Source of the DNA: an uncultured Clostridia bacterium
Lineage (GTDB): Bacteria; Bacillota; Clostridia; TANB77; CAG-508
Reading direction: 5' to 3'
NCBI GenBank assembly: GCA_934168365.1
Contig: CAKPNJ010000015.1
Coordinates: 1 to 22,761, forward strand
Length of the DNA: 22,761 nucleotides
Shown piece after piece: positions 7,499-15,400 of this stretch; within the stretch, counting starts at the first letter, position 1, and each line of letters opens with the position of its first letter. Position numbers and translations under genes: made by a program. The notes under the pieces were generated by a model. It was not told where the DNA came from. It worked only from the letters and a program-made list of their open reading frames with translations, and made no database searches.

Positions 7499-7595
7499 AA
7501 TACTACCTCCTTTTAAATTTAAAGCTTTCGCTCTATGCAATTTTAATTATTCTTATTATTGCTTTAAAAGGAATTTTTTATACATTTTTTATATT

Positions 7596-9584
7596 TTATT
7601 CTTCAATATTGTCTATATTGATTGTCTCTCTTTTTTCTGTATCATATAATTTTATAATATTTCCAAGTTCATTAGAAAAGTCTTGTAGTAATACTATTTT
7701 TATGCCAGGAAGTTTACCATCAATATAATCATCCATAATTTGTTTCAATTTTTTTATATTTGGTATTTCCTCTGCAATCTCTTTTTTAAATCTATTCGCT
7801 CTGTCTACTAGTTTTTCTTTTATTGTTACTATATCTTCATTACTTGCACAAGAAATTCTTTGAAATGTTTGGAATGAATCATAATATTTAAATATTGGTA
7901 TATTCATGCATTCTCTATCAAATTTATCATAAAATATTTCCATTTTCATTGGAATATATTTAAATATCTCTTCTGCTTTTTCATTATACATTTTAGTTTT
8001 TAATTGCATATTTATTTCATTAAAATGTTCTAATATTTCTTCCATATCAGGTTCAAATTCATCTTCAATTGCAACTTGTGATAGTTCTTCTTCGACATTT
8101 GCACAATATTTAGATGTTAATGATGATATATTCATTCCATTAAAAAATACTGATTTTATCGTCCTCATATCATAATCAATTAAGTCTTTTTTTATGAAGT
8201 ATGCAAAATAAGAAAATAGCTTTACAATTTGTATTATTTCTATTTTTCCATTTTTAACATAATCCAGGGTTTCATCTATTACATTTTCAAATTGATCATC
8301 AGGTATTTTCCAATATTCTTCTGTAAGAAGTCTTTTATAACCTGGTAATTGATTTGTATCTACAGTATCACGTATAACTTCCATATTTTCTTTAAAAATT
8401 TTCATATCAAAAATACGAGTACGTACATATTTCTCAATAAATTTAAAGAAACGATATTCTGCTTTGAAGTTATAGTAATAATTGTTATCAAATTCTTTAA
8501 TATAGAATTGTCTATTATCCATGAATACCCTTGATGATACTAAAACGGATTTATATTCTTCGTTATTACTAATATTTACAAATTTGTCTTTAGTTATTTT
8601 TCCAGCCTTAATTTCAAAAGATATTGCTATTGTAAAAATCAACATTGTTTGCAATACTCTATGGTTGGTATTTGGATATGAATTTGTAACTGTGTCAAAT
8701 ATTTTCTTAAAATTATTTAACGCATGTTTTAAAATACGCAAGTTTCTAGTTCCACTCTTATTAAATGTGGAAGTAATTAGTCCTGTATTTTCTCTTAAAA
8801 ACCTAATTAGATCAGCATCATTTTCATATCTCATCAAAAGGCCATTTATAATATAATTGAATTCCGGAGCATATTCAAAAGTTTCACCTATTAGTTTTTC
8901 TTTTATTCTTTCATAATCATTTGCTTTATCAAAAACATACTCAATTGTATCTCTTATTCTTTCTACCATTGGTTTATCTGTTTTTATGTTTAATTTATTT
9001 TCTTTGTCTAATAAATATGTGGCTATAAATGTTTTCATTTCTAGATTGCTGTTTTTTAGCTTGGTAGATAATTCCTTTTCATTACAAATTATTATTGTTT
9101 TTATATGGTCATGTTCAACAAAGTTATTTATATATCCTAAAATATCAATAACATCAACATTTGCTCTTTCTAGGTCATCAAAGCAAAGTACTTTATCATC
9201 TGTCGAGAAAAACTGAGCGTAATCTAATCTATCTCCATTTTGAGTTACACCAAAAAAATTTGCCATATCCAGTCCAGTCTTAGCATATTCTGGTATACTT
9301 CCTACACCACTTGCTCCCATAAATTTCTTTAAATTCTTATCCATTAGTTGGGTAGTTTCAATAAATATTTTTTTACTTATTTCTTCTAGGTTTGATATTC
9401 CATATAAAGACATATAAATTGGAGTTAATCTTTTGCCGTTTACTTGCATTGCTTCAATTTTAGGTTTTATCTTGTGATTCCAAAAATACGTTTTTCCGCT
9501 TCCCCATTCACCATTTATCATAATTGCATAATCTGTGTATTCTGCTCTAATATAGTCTAAAATACTTTCTACTAAATCTTCCAT
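7596..9584 (-). CDS. KAP-family P-loop NTPase
   Basis: Walker A is GEWGSGKT near residues 25-32 and Walker B is VLCFDDLER near 131-140, followed by a sensor-like TIIICNEKEL. This combination is typical of the KAP/STAND-like P-loop NTPases, several of which act in phage defence or at membranes. The remaining 450 residues are charged, helix-rich and unlike anything I recognise; no clear transmembrane insert is seen. The fourth codon (ATG 9582-9584) is preferred because AAAGGA lies 9 bases upstream, giving 662 residues; the first ATG overlaps the comF stop as ATGA and has no usable spacing. It is the last gene of the coiled-coil-comF-KAP set. No terminator is obvious. A cellular housekeeping role is equally possible. 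Confidence 0.85.
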   Translation of the reverse strand: MEDLVESILDYIRAEYTDYAIMINGEWGSGKTYFWNHKIKPKIEAMQVNGKRLTPIYMSLYGISNLEEISKKIFIETTQLMDKNLKKFMGASGVGSIPEYAKTGLDMANFFGVTQNGDRLDYAQFFSTDDKVLCFDDLERANVDVIDILGYINNFVEHDHIKTIIICNEKELSTKLKNSNLEMKTFIATYLLDKENKLNIKTDKPMVERIRDTIEYVFDKANDYERIKEKLIGETFEYAPEFNYIINGLLMRYENDADLIRFLRENTGLITSTFNKSGTRNLRILKHALNNFKKIFDTVTNSYPNTNHRVLQTMLIFTIAISFEIKAGKITKDKFVNISNNEEYKSVLVSSRVFMDNRQFYIKEFDNNYYYNFKAEYRFFKFIEKYVRTRIFDMKIFKENMEVIRDTVDTNQLPGYKRLLTEEYWKIPDDQFENVIDETLDYVKNGKIEIIQIVKLFSYFAYFIKKDLIDYDMRTIKSVFFNGMNISSLTSKYCANVEEELSQVAIEDEFEPDMEEILEHFNEINMQLKTKMYNEKAEEIFKYIPMKMEIFYDKFDRECMNIPIFKYYDSFQTFQRISCASNEDIVTIKEKLVDRANRFKKEIAEEIPNIKKLKQIMDDYIDGKLPGIKIVLLQDFSNELGNIIKLYDTEKRETINIDNIEE

Positions 9585-9589
9585 TTGCT

Positions 9590-10291
9590 TCATTCCTTTC
9601 TATTGTTCTTCGTTTGTATTTTGCCACAATCTTTTGCTATTGTAATAATTCCAATTTTGTTAGGTTGTGCCTTTCTTAATGTTTTAGCACATTCATTACA
9701 TGTTGCTCCAGTTGTGTATATATCATCTAAAATTAGTACATTCCTATTTTTTATTATTTCTCCATTACTAAGTTTGTATACAGCTTGAACATTATGCTGT
9801 CGTTGCTTTTTATTAAGTCTGCTTTGTACTTTATTATCTTTATATTTTATTAGCACATTTTTCTGAATTGTTATATTTGGAATGTTTTTTGATATAATTC
9901 TTGCTATTATTTCTGTTTGATTATATCCTCTTTCTTTTATTTTTTTATTTGTCATTGGAACTGGAATAATTATATCATATTTTTTTAAAAATCCACACAT
10001 TTTTTCATTTTTCACAAAAAATTCAGAAAACATTTTTCCTAAATATGCTCTGTTTTTAAATTTGTACTGAATTATTTTTTCTCTTATTATTGAATTATAC
10101 TCAAAAATATATGCATGTTCATTAAAATATTTTGTATCATCTTTTGAGTAATCATCTACTTTATTTAAATATAACTTTGTTTTTTCTATTTTACTCTTAC
10201 ACTTATTACATATATAACTCTCAGAAATTGTTTCACACATCTCGCATTTTCGTGGAAAAATAAAAAAGAGCATATTTCTTAAAAAGTTCAT
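9590..10291 (-). CDS. comF: ComF family phosphoribosyltransferase-like protein
   Basis: ComFC-type proteins are needed for DNA uptake and natural transformation in Bacillus. They combine a zinc ribbon with a type I phosphoribosyltransferase fold. Here the zinc ligands are two CxxC pairs at residues 16/19 and 28/31, VPVPMTNKKIKERGYNQ-like core sequence reads IPVPMTNKKIKERGYNQ, and the PRPP-binding loop is VLILDDIYTTGAT near residue 186-198. The 233-residue length fits the family. TAGGAGG lies 5 bases before the ATG. It follows the coiled-coil gene by 37 bases and touches the KAP gene. The ComFA helicase partner is not in the window. Confidence 0.93.
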   Translation of the reverse strand: MNFLRNMLFFIFPRKCEMCETISESYICNKCKSKIEKTKLYLNKVDDYSKDDTKYFNEHAYIFEYNSIIREKIIQYKFKNRAYLGKMFSEFFVKNEKMCGFLKKYDIIIPVPMTNKKIKERGYNQTEIIARIISKNIPNITIQKNVLIKYKDNKVQSRLNKKQRQHNVQAVYKLSNGEIIKNRNVLILDDIYTTGATCNECAKTLRKAQPNKIGIITIAKDCGKIQTKNNRKE

Positions 10292-10328
10292 TAAAACCTC
10301 CTAAAATAAATAGCCCCATTTTATTTTA

Positions 10329-10655
10329 TTAATTAATTTTTTTCATATTCCAATTTAAATCCAAATAGTTAGTGATTCTATCTGTTTGGCTAAATAAAGT
10401 TTTTATCATATGTGAAGTATCTTCCATTTCATCTGTAATTCGTTTTTCAATTCTGTCAGTCTTTGCGTCTATTCTATCGGATTTTGTTTCTAGTCTATCG
10501 ACTTTTTCTTCTAATCCGTCAAATCTTGTTTCTATTTTTTCTACTTTTCCTTCTAGTCTGTTTACAGACATTTTTAATTCTTCTATTGCTTTTTTATTTT
10601 CTATTTCTGATCTTTTAACAACATTAAGGATTTCTAATAATAACTCTTCCTTCAT
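10329..10655 (-). CDS. Coiled-coil protein of unknown function (108 aa)
   Basis: The product is almost wholly helical and charged. From about residue 28 to 78 it is a run of seven-residue units such as VNRLEGK, VEKIETR, FDGLEEK, VDRLETK, SDRIDAK and TDRIEKR, a clear coiled coil that probably forms a homo-oligomer. There is no signal peptide or membrane segment. The strong ribosome site GAGGAGGTGAG lies 8 bases before the ATG. It has its own promoter and opens a set with comF and the KAP NTPase. The mRNA leader can pair over the start codon (see the regulatory entry). The function is not known; scaffold or adaptor is only a guess. Confidence 0.85.
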   Translation of the reverse strand: MKEELLLEILNVVKRSEIENKKAIEELKMSVNRLEGKVEKIETRFDGLEEKVDRLETKSDRIDAKTDRIEKRITDEMEDTSHMIKTLFSQTDRITNYLDLNWNMKKIN

Positions 10656-10698
10656 AGGGGCTCACCTCCTCTTTAATGGTATTTTTATTTCCCCTATG
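10653..10698 (-). promoter_or_regulatory. Leader inverted repeat that covers the start codon
   Basis: CATAGGGG (10691-10698) early in the leader and CCCCTATG (10653-10660), which contains the ATG start codon, are perfect 8-bp complements. The 30-base loop between them holds the ribosome site. In RNA the stem would hide the AUG, so it may control translation. The arms are unusually GC-rich for this DNA. Confidence 0.45.
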
Positions 10699-10703
10699 GT
10701 AAT

Positions 10704-10732
10704 AGTTTATATTATTTTAACACTGAAGTCAA
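10704..10732 (-). promoter_or_regulatory. Promoter of the coiled-coil-comF-KAP set
   Basis: The -35 TTGACT (10727-10732) and -10 TAAACT (10704-10709) are 17 bases apart on the minus strand, immediately after the end of recD2 (10740). Confidence 0.65.
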
Positions 10733-10739
10733 TATAAAA

Positions 10740-12963
10740 CTATAAATTTCTCAATTTAAATTCTAAACCTGTATTTCTCTTTTTACTATCTGCATTTTGT
10801 GTCATAAACTCTATAATATTAGGATTTCCAATTAAAATAAGTAGTTTTTTTGCTCTTGTCATTGCAGTGTATAGTAATGTACGAGTAAGTAGCATTGGTG
10901 CAGCTTGTACAATTGGCATAATAACTACATCAAATTCGCTTCCGTTGAGCCTTATGCACAGTAATGCAGTATGAATGTTCTATTTGCTCAAGCTCATCAA
11001 AGTTATACCATACTAGTTTATCATCATCAAACTTAATCTTTACCTTTTTCTCTACTTCATCTATATTTAGTATTGTTCCATATTCTCCATTAAATACGCC
11101 TTTGCCCATTTCAAGTGTAGGTTCTCTTTTCTCCCAATAAATATCATAATTATTTTTTATTTGCATTATTCTATCACCTTCACGGAACACAGAATCTATA
11201 TACTTTCTTTCGTTTTTTTCTTCTGATTCTGGGTTTATAGCTTGTTGCAAACTCTTATTTAATTCTTTGGTTCCAAGTTCTCCTTTTTTTGTTGGACTAA
11301 TTACTTGTATGTTTTGGGCAAAAGTATAGTTTCCATACTTTTCTAGTCTTCCTGTACATAGTGAAATTATATTCTCTAATACTTTTAATTTATTAGTTTC
11401 GTTTATAAAGAAAAAGTCTTCTATTAGTTCTTCATTTTCGTTTTGCTCATCTTTACTAAAAATACTAATGCCTTCATTTACCTTATGGCTATTTAAGATA
11501 ATTTTACTTTTAGCAGCTTGTCTAAAGATCTTGTTCAATGTAATTGTAGTAAGTCTTTCAGATTGTATAATATCTTTTAATACATTTCCTGGTCCAACTG
11601 ATGGTAACTGATTACTATCTCCAACTAATACTAGTTTGGTTCCTTTATAAATTGCTTGTAATAGATAATTCATTAAAAATATATCAACCATTGATACTTC
11701 ATCAACAATAATCACATCTGCATCTAGGGGCTCAACTTCTACATTTGGATCTATATTTTGTAACTCATCTGAACTTGTTTTTCCAATCTCTAATAATCTA
11801 TGCAAAGTTTTAGCTTCTTCTCCAGTAGCTTCACTCATTCTTTTAGCAGCTCTTCCAGTAGGCGCACATAGTACAACCTTTTTCTCCTCCTGTTTATACA
11901 TTTCAATTATTGTTTTTATTATAGTAGTTTTTCCTGTACCTGGCCCACCAGTAATTACACAAACATTATGTTCTTGAACTGCAATTACCGCTTCTCTTTG
12001 TTTTTCAGATAATTCTAAGTCAGAATGTTTCTCAATTTTCTTTAATTTCTTTTCAAAATTACTAATTTCCTTTACATTTAAATAATTATCTAAAGTTATC
12101 AAACTTTCAGCAACATTTTTTTCAGCCACATAATAATTATATAAATATACCCACTCCTGATTTTCTCTATCTTCTAATACAATTTCATTTTTTGTTTTCA
12201 AAAATATAATATTGTTTTCTATCATCACTTCTGAAACATTTAGTAAATCTTTTACAAACTGAATTAAATTTTCATATAATACTGCACAATGTCCATTATT
12301 AGTAGATAATTTAAGGGCATATTTTATACCGCTTCTAATACGTTTATCATTCTCTAAATCCATTCCCATTTTTATAGCAATTTGATCTATTTGTGCAAAG
12401 TTAACCCTAACTGTCAAATCTATTAGAATATATGGATTTTCTTCTATTGTTGTTATTGTATTTGGCCCTAGTTTTTTATATATTCCTTCTGCACTTTGTG
12501 GACCAATTCCGAATTTCTCTAGATAACTAACAATTTGCCATACTTCCCAATTTTCGTTAAAGCTTTGTGAAATTTCAATTGCTTTTTCCTCAGTAATTCC
12601 TTTTATACAAGATAACTTTTCAGGTTCAAATTTAATAATATTTATTACATCTTTGCCAAAAGTATTAACCATTCTTTTAGCCGTTGCAGGACCTATCCCT
12701 TTGAATTTTCCATTTGCCAAATAATTTTCTATTGAATCTAAATCTTCTGGCATTAACTTTTCAAAAGTCTCAATTTTTAATTGTCTACCATATTCAGGAT
12801 GTTCAACAAAATTGCCAGTTACTTTTAGATTATCACCTTTTTCGATAAAAGGAAGATAACCCACAACAGTAGTTTCCTCTTCATCTGTTTCAAATGTTGC
12901 TATTGTATAGCTATTTATTTCATTACGATAAATAATATCTCTAATTCTTCCTTTAATTTCCAA
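10740..12963 (-). pseudogene. recD2: RecD2-type DNA helicase, frameshifted near the 3' end
   Basis: RecD2 is a 5'-3' SF1B helicase for DNA repair, not tied to RecBC. An OB-like N-terminus, helix-hairpin-helix repeats (about residues 80-200), Walker A GGPGTGKT (about 338-345) and Walker B DEVSMVD (about 419) are intact. After HKAQ (residues 670-673) the frame reads RKRI and stops at 10930. Skipping one base, the G at plus-strand 10944, restores GSEFDVVIMPI and a 67-residue tail with motif VI (YTAMTRAKK), ending in TAG at 10740-10742, for a normal 740-residue total. The start is TTG at 12961-12963, with AGAGG 8 bases before it. The extra base gives a rare CGG codon. It is a real mutation, a sequence error, or a +1 frameshift site. 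Confidence 0.9.
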
Positions 12964-12987
12964 AGTTAATACCTCTCTATTTTACTG

Positions 12988-13003
12988 TTTCATACTTATG
13001 AAA
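12988..13003 (-). promoter_or_regulatory. Inverted repeat in the recD2 leader
   Basis: TTTCATA and TATGAAA are perfect 7-bp arms around 2 bases, 25 bases before the recD2 start codon. It is a possible operator; no regulator can be assigned. Confidence 0.3.
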
Positions 13004-13050
13004 TCATTTTACTCTATCTATTTTATCCTTATTTAAACAGTTTAGCAAGT

Positions 13051-13059
13051 ATTATAACA
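13051..13059 (-). promoter_or_regulatory. Extended -10 promoter of recD2
   Basis: The minus strand reads TGTTATAAT, an extended -10 box with consensus TATAAT. No good -35 is found at the right distance; instead the repeat motif TGTGCATATTTGCAA lies just upstream (13071-13085). Confidence 0.5.
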
Positions 13060-13070
13060 AAAGTTGCCTT

Positions 13071-13140
13071 GCAAATATGCACATCTTATCCTTGTAATAT
13101 AGGTAAAATCTTGGATTTTTCGTGTGCAATAAAAAAATTT
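13071..13140 (+). repeat. Degenerate intergenic repeat, copy A
   Basis: It begins with GCAAATATGCACA and continues through CCTTGT, a run like ATAGGTAAAATCTT and ends in CAATAAAAAAA. The same order of blocks recurs at 13899-13977 with a 10-base longer spacer. It lies upstream of recD2 on one side and of the tRNA-Asn promoter on the other. Confidence 0.5.
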
Positions 13141-13160
13141 AATTTTTTGTATAAAAACTA

Positions 13161-13189
13161 TTGCACTTTGGTATAATGTGTACTATAAT
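13161..13189 (+). promoter_or_regulatory. Promoter of tRNA-Asn (copy 1)
   Basis: A -35 TTGCAC (13161-13166) and consensus -10 TATAAT (13184-13189) are 17 bases apart, about 20 bases before the tRNA. Confidence 0.8.
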
Positions 13190-13209
13190 AACTTCAGTTT
13201 TAAAAATAT

Positions 13210-13285
13210 TCTCCATTAGCTCAGTTGGTAGAGCGCTCGGCTGTTAACCGATAGGTCGTTGGTTCGAGTCCAACATGGAGAGCCA
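13210..13285 (+). tRNA. tRNA-Asn (anticodon GTT), copy 1
   Basis: This is a complete 76-nt cloverleaf. The acceptor stem TCTCCAT pairs with ATGGAGA, followed by discriminator G and an encoded CCA. The anticodon arm is CTCGG-CTGTTAA-CCGAT with anticodon GTT, and the T arm carries TTCGAGT. It is identical to the copy at 22291-22366 and lies on the plus strand, unlike nearly everything else here. It has its own promoter and terminator. Confidence 0.97.
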
Positions 13286-13288
13286 ATA

Positions 13289-13322
13289 AAAATGAGTAGT
13301 CTAAAGACTACTCGTTTTTATT
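13289..13322 (+). terminator. Terminator of tRNA-Asn (copy 1)
   Basis: AATGAGTAGTC and GACTACTCGTT form an 11-bp stem with a TAAA loop, followed by TTTATTTG. Confidence 0.85.
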
Positions 13323-13349
13323 TGTTTTTGGATTCAAGCAATTACTTAT

Positions 13350-13515
13350 TGTTAACAGCTGAGTGCGGGAGAGCGCGAGGCTTTAACTGCGACGAAATCG
13401 AGCGCGTCCAGTGGACGAAGTAGCGAGATTGAGGAAATGCAGAAACTATCGTTTCAGCGATTGCGTTCAGTCAAGCGCTGAAATGATAAGTTTCAAATCG
13501 TATGGTCGTTGGTTA
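13350..13515 (+). repeat. tRNA-Asn fragments and GC-rich REP-like segment
   Basis: GTTAACAGCTGAGTGC (about 13350-13365) is the reverse complement of the tRNA-Asn anticodon and D-stem region, with the differences kept as G-T pairs. GC-rich sequence with the small palindrome GTCCA-G-TGGAC follows, then an 18-19 bp imperfect hairpin (13442-13459 with 13476-13494). A direct fragment of the tRNA T-arm side, GGTCGTTGGTT, ends it at 13504-13514. No ORF here has a ribosome site. It looks like debris of a second tRNA-Asn copy interrupted by a repeat element. Confidence 0.6.
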
Positions 13516-13611
13516 CTTAAATAGGTTGTACCATTTTATGTACAACAATAAGAAAGCAAATTTGAAATATCTCTTGTTTTTATATTTATTATATAAATTT
13601 GTCTTGTTCGC

Positions 13612-13640
13612 TTGAATACTGCTAAAAAATATTGTAAAAT
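13612..13640 (+). promoter_or_regulatory. Promoter of the 36-codon ORF
   Basis: A -35 TTGAAT (13612-13617) and -10 TAAAAT (13635-13640) are 17 bases apart, about 60 bases before the start codon. Confidence 0.6.
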
Positions 13641-13703
13641 ATTACCAACCTTTCAATGTCAGAAGGCAGTCTTTTACATAAAGGCGGAAAGGAGGTATAT
13701 GAT

Positions 13704-13814
13704 ATGACACAAGCCGAACTTATTCTAAATTTAGTTGAACAGCTTTTAGCAGAAAGAGATAAAAACAATAGTCTTCAATCTAAATTAGAAGAAACAAAAA
13801 AGAGTAAAGACTAA
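13704..13814 (+). CDS. Small protein of 36 aa, unknown function
   Basis: The ORF starts at ATG 13704 with a near-perfect ribosome site, AAAGGAGG, 8 bases upstream, and ends in TAA at 13812-13814. The product begins MTQAELILNLVEQLLAERD and then turns polar and lysine-rich; it looks like one amphipathic helix with leucine spacing that could dimerise as a short coiled coil. A sigma-A-like promoter lies upstream and a strong terminator downstream, so this is a complete monocistronic unit of under 300 bases. It is one of only two coding segments on the plus strand. An out-of-frame ATG 5 bases earlier meets a stop after two codons. I do not recognise the family; the signals argue that it is translated. 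Confidence 0.7.
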   Translation: MTQAELILNLVEQLLAERDKNNSLQSKLEETKKSKD

Positions 13815-13831
13815 AGTGTCATACATAGTCG

Positions 13832-13869
13832 AAAGTAGGAAAGTATTACAGGTGCTTTCCTACTTTTTT
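13832..13869 (+). terminator. Terminator of the 36-codon ORF
   Basis: AAAGTAGGAAAG (13832-13843) pairs perfectly with CTTTCCTACTTT (13855-13866) around an 11-base loop, followed by more Ts. Confidence 0.9.
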
Positions 13870-13898
13870 AGTATAAATGCCACATGTACATTTTGCTT

Positions 13899-13977
13899 TG
13901 CAAATATGCACAGTCCAAGATAACTTAACCTTGTTTATAGTTAAAGATTTCAATTTTTTCTATACAATAAAAAAAGT
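13899..13977 (+). repeat. Degenerate intergenic repeat, copy B
   Basis: It starts with the same TTGCAAATATGCACA as copy A (13071-13140) and shares the later CCTTGT, TAAAGATTT-like and CAATAAAAAAA blocks in order. No gene is seen in it. The rest of 13870-14172 holds the operon terminator, an AT-rich stretch with a loose TAAACAAT/ATTGTTTA pair, and a short GC-rich hairpin at about 14139-14170. Confidence 0.5.
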
Positions 13978-14001
13978 ATGTGCATTACAGGTACACATAC
14001 T
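13968..14001 (-). terminator. Terminator of the seven-gene ABC/TetR operon
   Basis: On the minus strand AGTATGTG (13994-14001) pairs with CACATACT (13975-13982) around an 11-base loop and is followed by seven Ts. It lies about 170 bases past the last stop (14173), leaving a long 3' untranslated stretch. Confidence 0.75.
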
Positions 14002-14172
14002 AGTAAACAATATAACACAGCCGAACTAGAGTACATTGTTTAGTGTATTTATATAATAGCACATTTTTTTAACTCTGTCAAATAATTTTCAATTTTTTGT
14101 AAACCTTCAAATATCAAAAAAATTACTATTAGCCGATGAATAAACGAGCGCTGCCTGTGGCAGATGAAGTCC

Positions 14173-15399
14173 CTAATTGTTCTTATCCTTATATATTTTC
14201 ATTATATCTTTTATTCCCATTTTAGTTCCATAGTTTAAAATAGCATTTGAATATATCTTTATTGTAACTTTTGCTATTACTAAAATTGTTATAATCAAAA
14301 CAGCAATTGATATTAAAACATCTGTTGTACTTGCTAATCCCATCATTATTCTAAATGGCATACAAAATGGTGATGAAATTGGAAATATTGAAGCAAACAC
14401 ATTTAAACTACTTGTTGGATTCATCATTGTAAAATATGATAAATAAAATCCTATTACTGCAAGCATTGCTACAGGTCCATTAGCTGATTGAATATCTTCA
14501 GGCTTACTTACAGTAGAACCTGTTAATGCATATAGTAAAGCATAAGCTAAATATCCTAATATAAAATATATAACAGTAATAATTCCTAAATATGGAGTTA
14601 TTGCAGATATATCTAATATACTATTTATTAACTCTGGATCTAAAAATGCTTTAGCACTTATTAGTGCTGTTCCAACTAGTAATATCAATTGTAATAGTCC
14701 AACCACACCTATTCCAATGGTTTTGCCTAATACAATTGTTCTTGGAGATGTTGAAGTAACTAGCGTTTCTATAATCTTTGATGTTTTTTCTGTTGTAATA
14801 GAACTTGATACTTGATATGCACAGAAATATATAGCATAAAATAATACAATTGAAAGTAGCATTATAGCAAATACATTTCCATTTGCTTTCTCTTCTTCAG
14901 TCTGCTCTAATTCATAGTCAAAATTTGGAGTAATTGATTGTAATTGACTCTCTGTTAATCCTAATTTACTTATTTGTAAATTAGAATATAATGAATTCAT
15001 CATAGAAATTATGTCATCTGGAACATTAGTCATCATAGTTGTATTTTTTACTATGTATCTAATCTTTACATTATTATTTGTTTTTTCAACAATTATTGCA
15101 GATTCAATTTCGTCATTATTTATTTTTTCTTTTATTTCTTCATATTTTACATTTGATATTTCTATTTCATATCCTGTATCTGCATTTTTTAGACTTTCAA
15201 GTGAACCTTCAAATATATTTCCTTCGTCTACTATAACTAATTTATCGCTAGTATCTTCTCCATTTATTGATTTTAGTATATTTGGAATATTAAATCCAAC
15301 TACTATCATAATTAGAAAAATAATAGTTGATATTATGAAAGATTTCCTCTTTATCATATCTTTCATTGTAAATTTCATTACTACTAATAAATCCTTCAT
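14173..15399 (-). CDS. ABC-2 type exporter permease, NatB-like
   Basis: The 408-residue membrane protein has one transmembrane segment near the N-terminus (about residues 20-42), a 130-residue outer domain, and a C-terminal bundle of about five segments (about 180-395). This is the NatB/YhaP layout of ABC-2 exporters. It would pair with the ATPase directly upstream, whose stop lies one base before its start codon. The ATG at 15397-15399 has AGGTGA 6 bases upstream; an in-frame GTG three codons earlier lies inside that ribosome site. NatAB of Bacillus exports sodium and responds to membrane stress, but the substrate here is unknown; the operon suggests an envelope-active compound. A GC-rich patch directly follows the stop. 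Confidence 0.85.
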   Translation of the reverse strand: MKDLLVVMKFTMKDMIKRKSFIISTIIFLIMIVVGFNIPNILKSINGEDTSDKLVIVDEGNIFEGSLESLKNADTGYEIEISNVKYEEIKEKINNDEIESAIIVEKTNNNVKIRYIVKNTTMMTNVPDDIISMMNSLYSNLQISKLGLTESQLQSITPNFDYELEQTEEEKANGNVFAIMLLSIVLFYAIYFCAYQVSSSITTEKTSKIIETLVTSTSPRTIVLGKTIGIGVVGLLQLILLVGTALISAKAFLDPELINSILDISAITPYLGIITVIYFILGYLAYALLYALTGSTVSKPEDIQSANGPVAMLAVIGFYLSYFTMMNPTSSLNVFASIFPISSPFCMPFRIMMGLASTTDVLISIAVLIITILVIAKVTIKIYSNAILNYGTKMGIKDIMKIYKDKNN

Positions 15400-15400
15400 A

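Larger units (their letters stand above)
13210..13416 (+). repeat. 207-bp inverted repeat, left copy (tRNA-Asn block)
   Basis: This block and 22160-22366 are the same length and, read in opposite orientation, differ at about 5 of 207 positions. They share tRNA-Asn, its terminator, and a GC-rich tail that ends at GTCCAGTGGAC. Homology stops sharply at both ends. Together they flank about 8.7 kb holding the ABC operon and the BI-1 gene. Confidence 0.9.

Noticed and set aside
7110..7649. 179-codon plus-strand ORF
   Set aside because: It is the reverse of spoVT and the KAP gene end, has no ribosome site, and the codon pattern fits the minus-strand genes.
13286..13700. Riboswitch or T-box in the leader of the 36-codon ORF
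   Set aside because: No T-box sequence or known riboswitch core is seen, and the predicted promoter at 13612-13640 leaves a leader of only about 60 bases.
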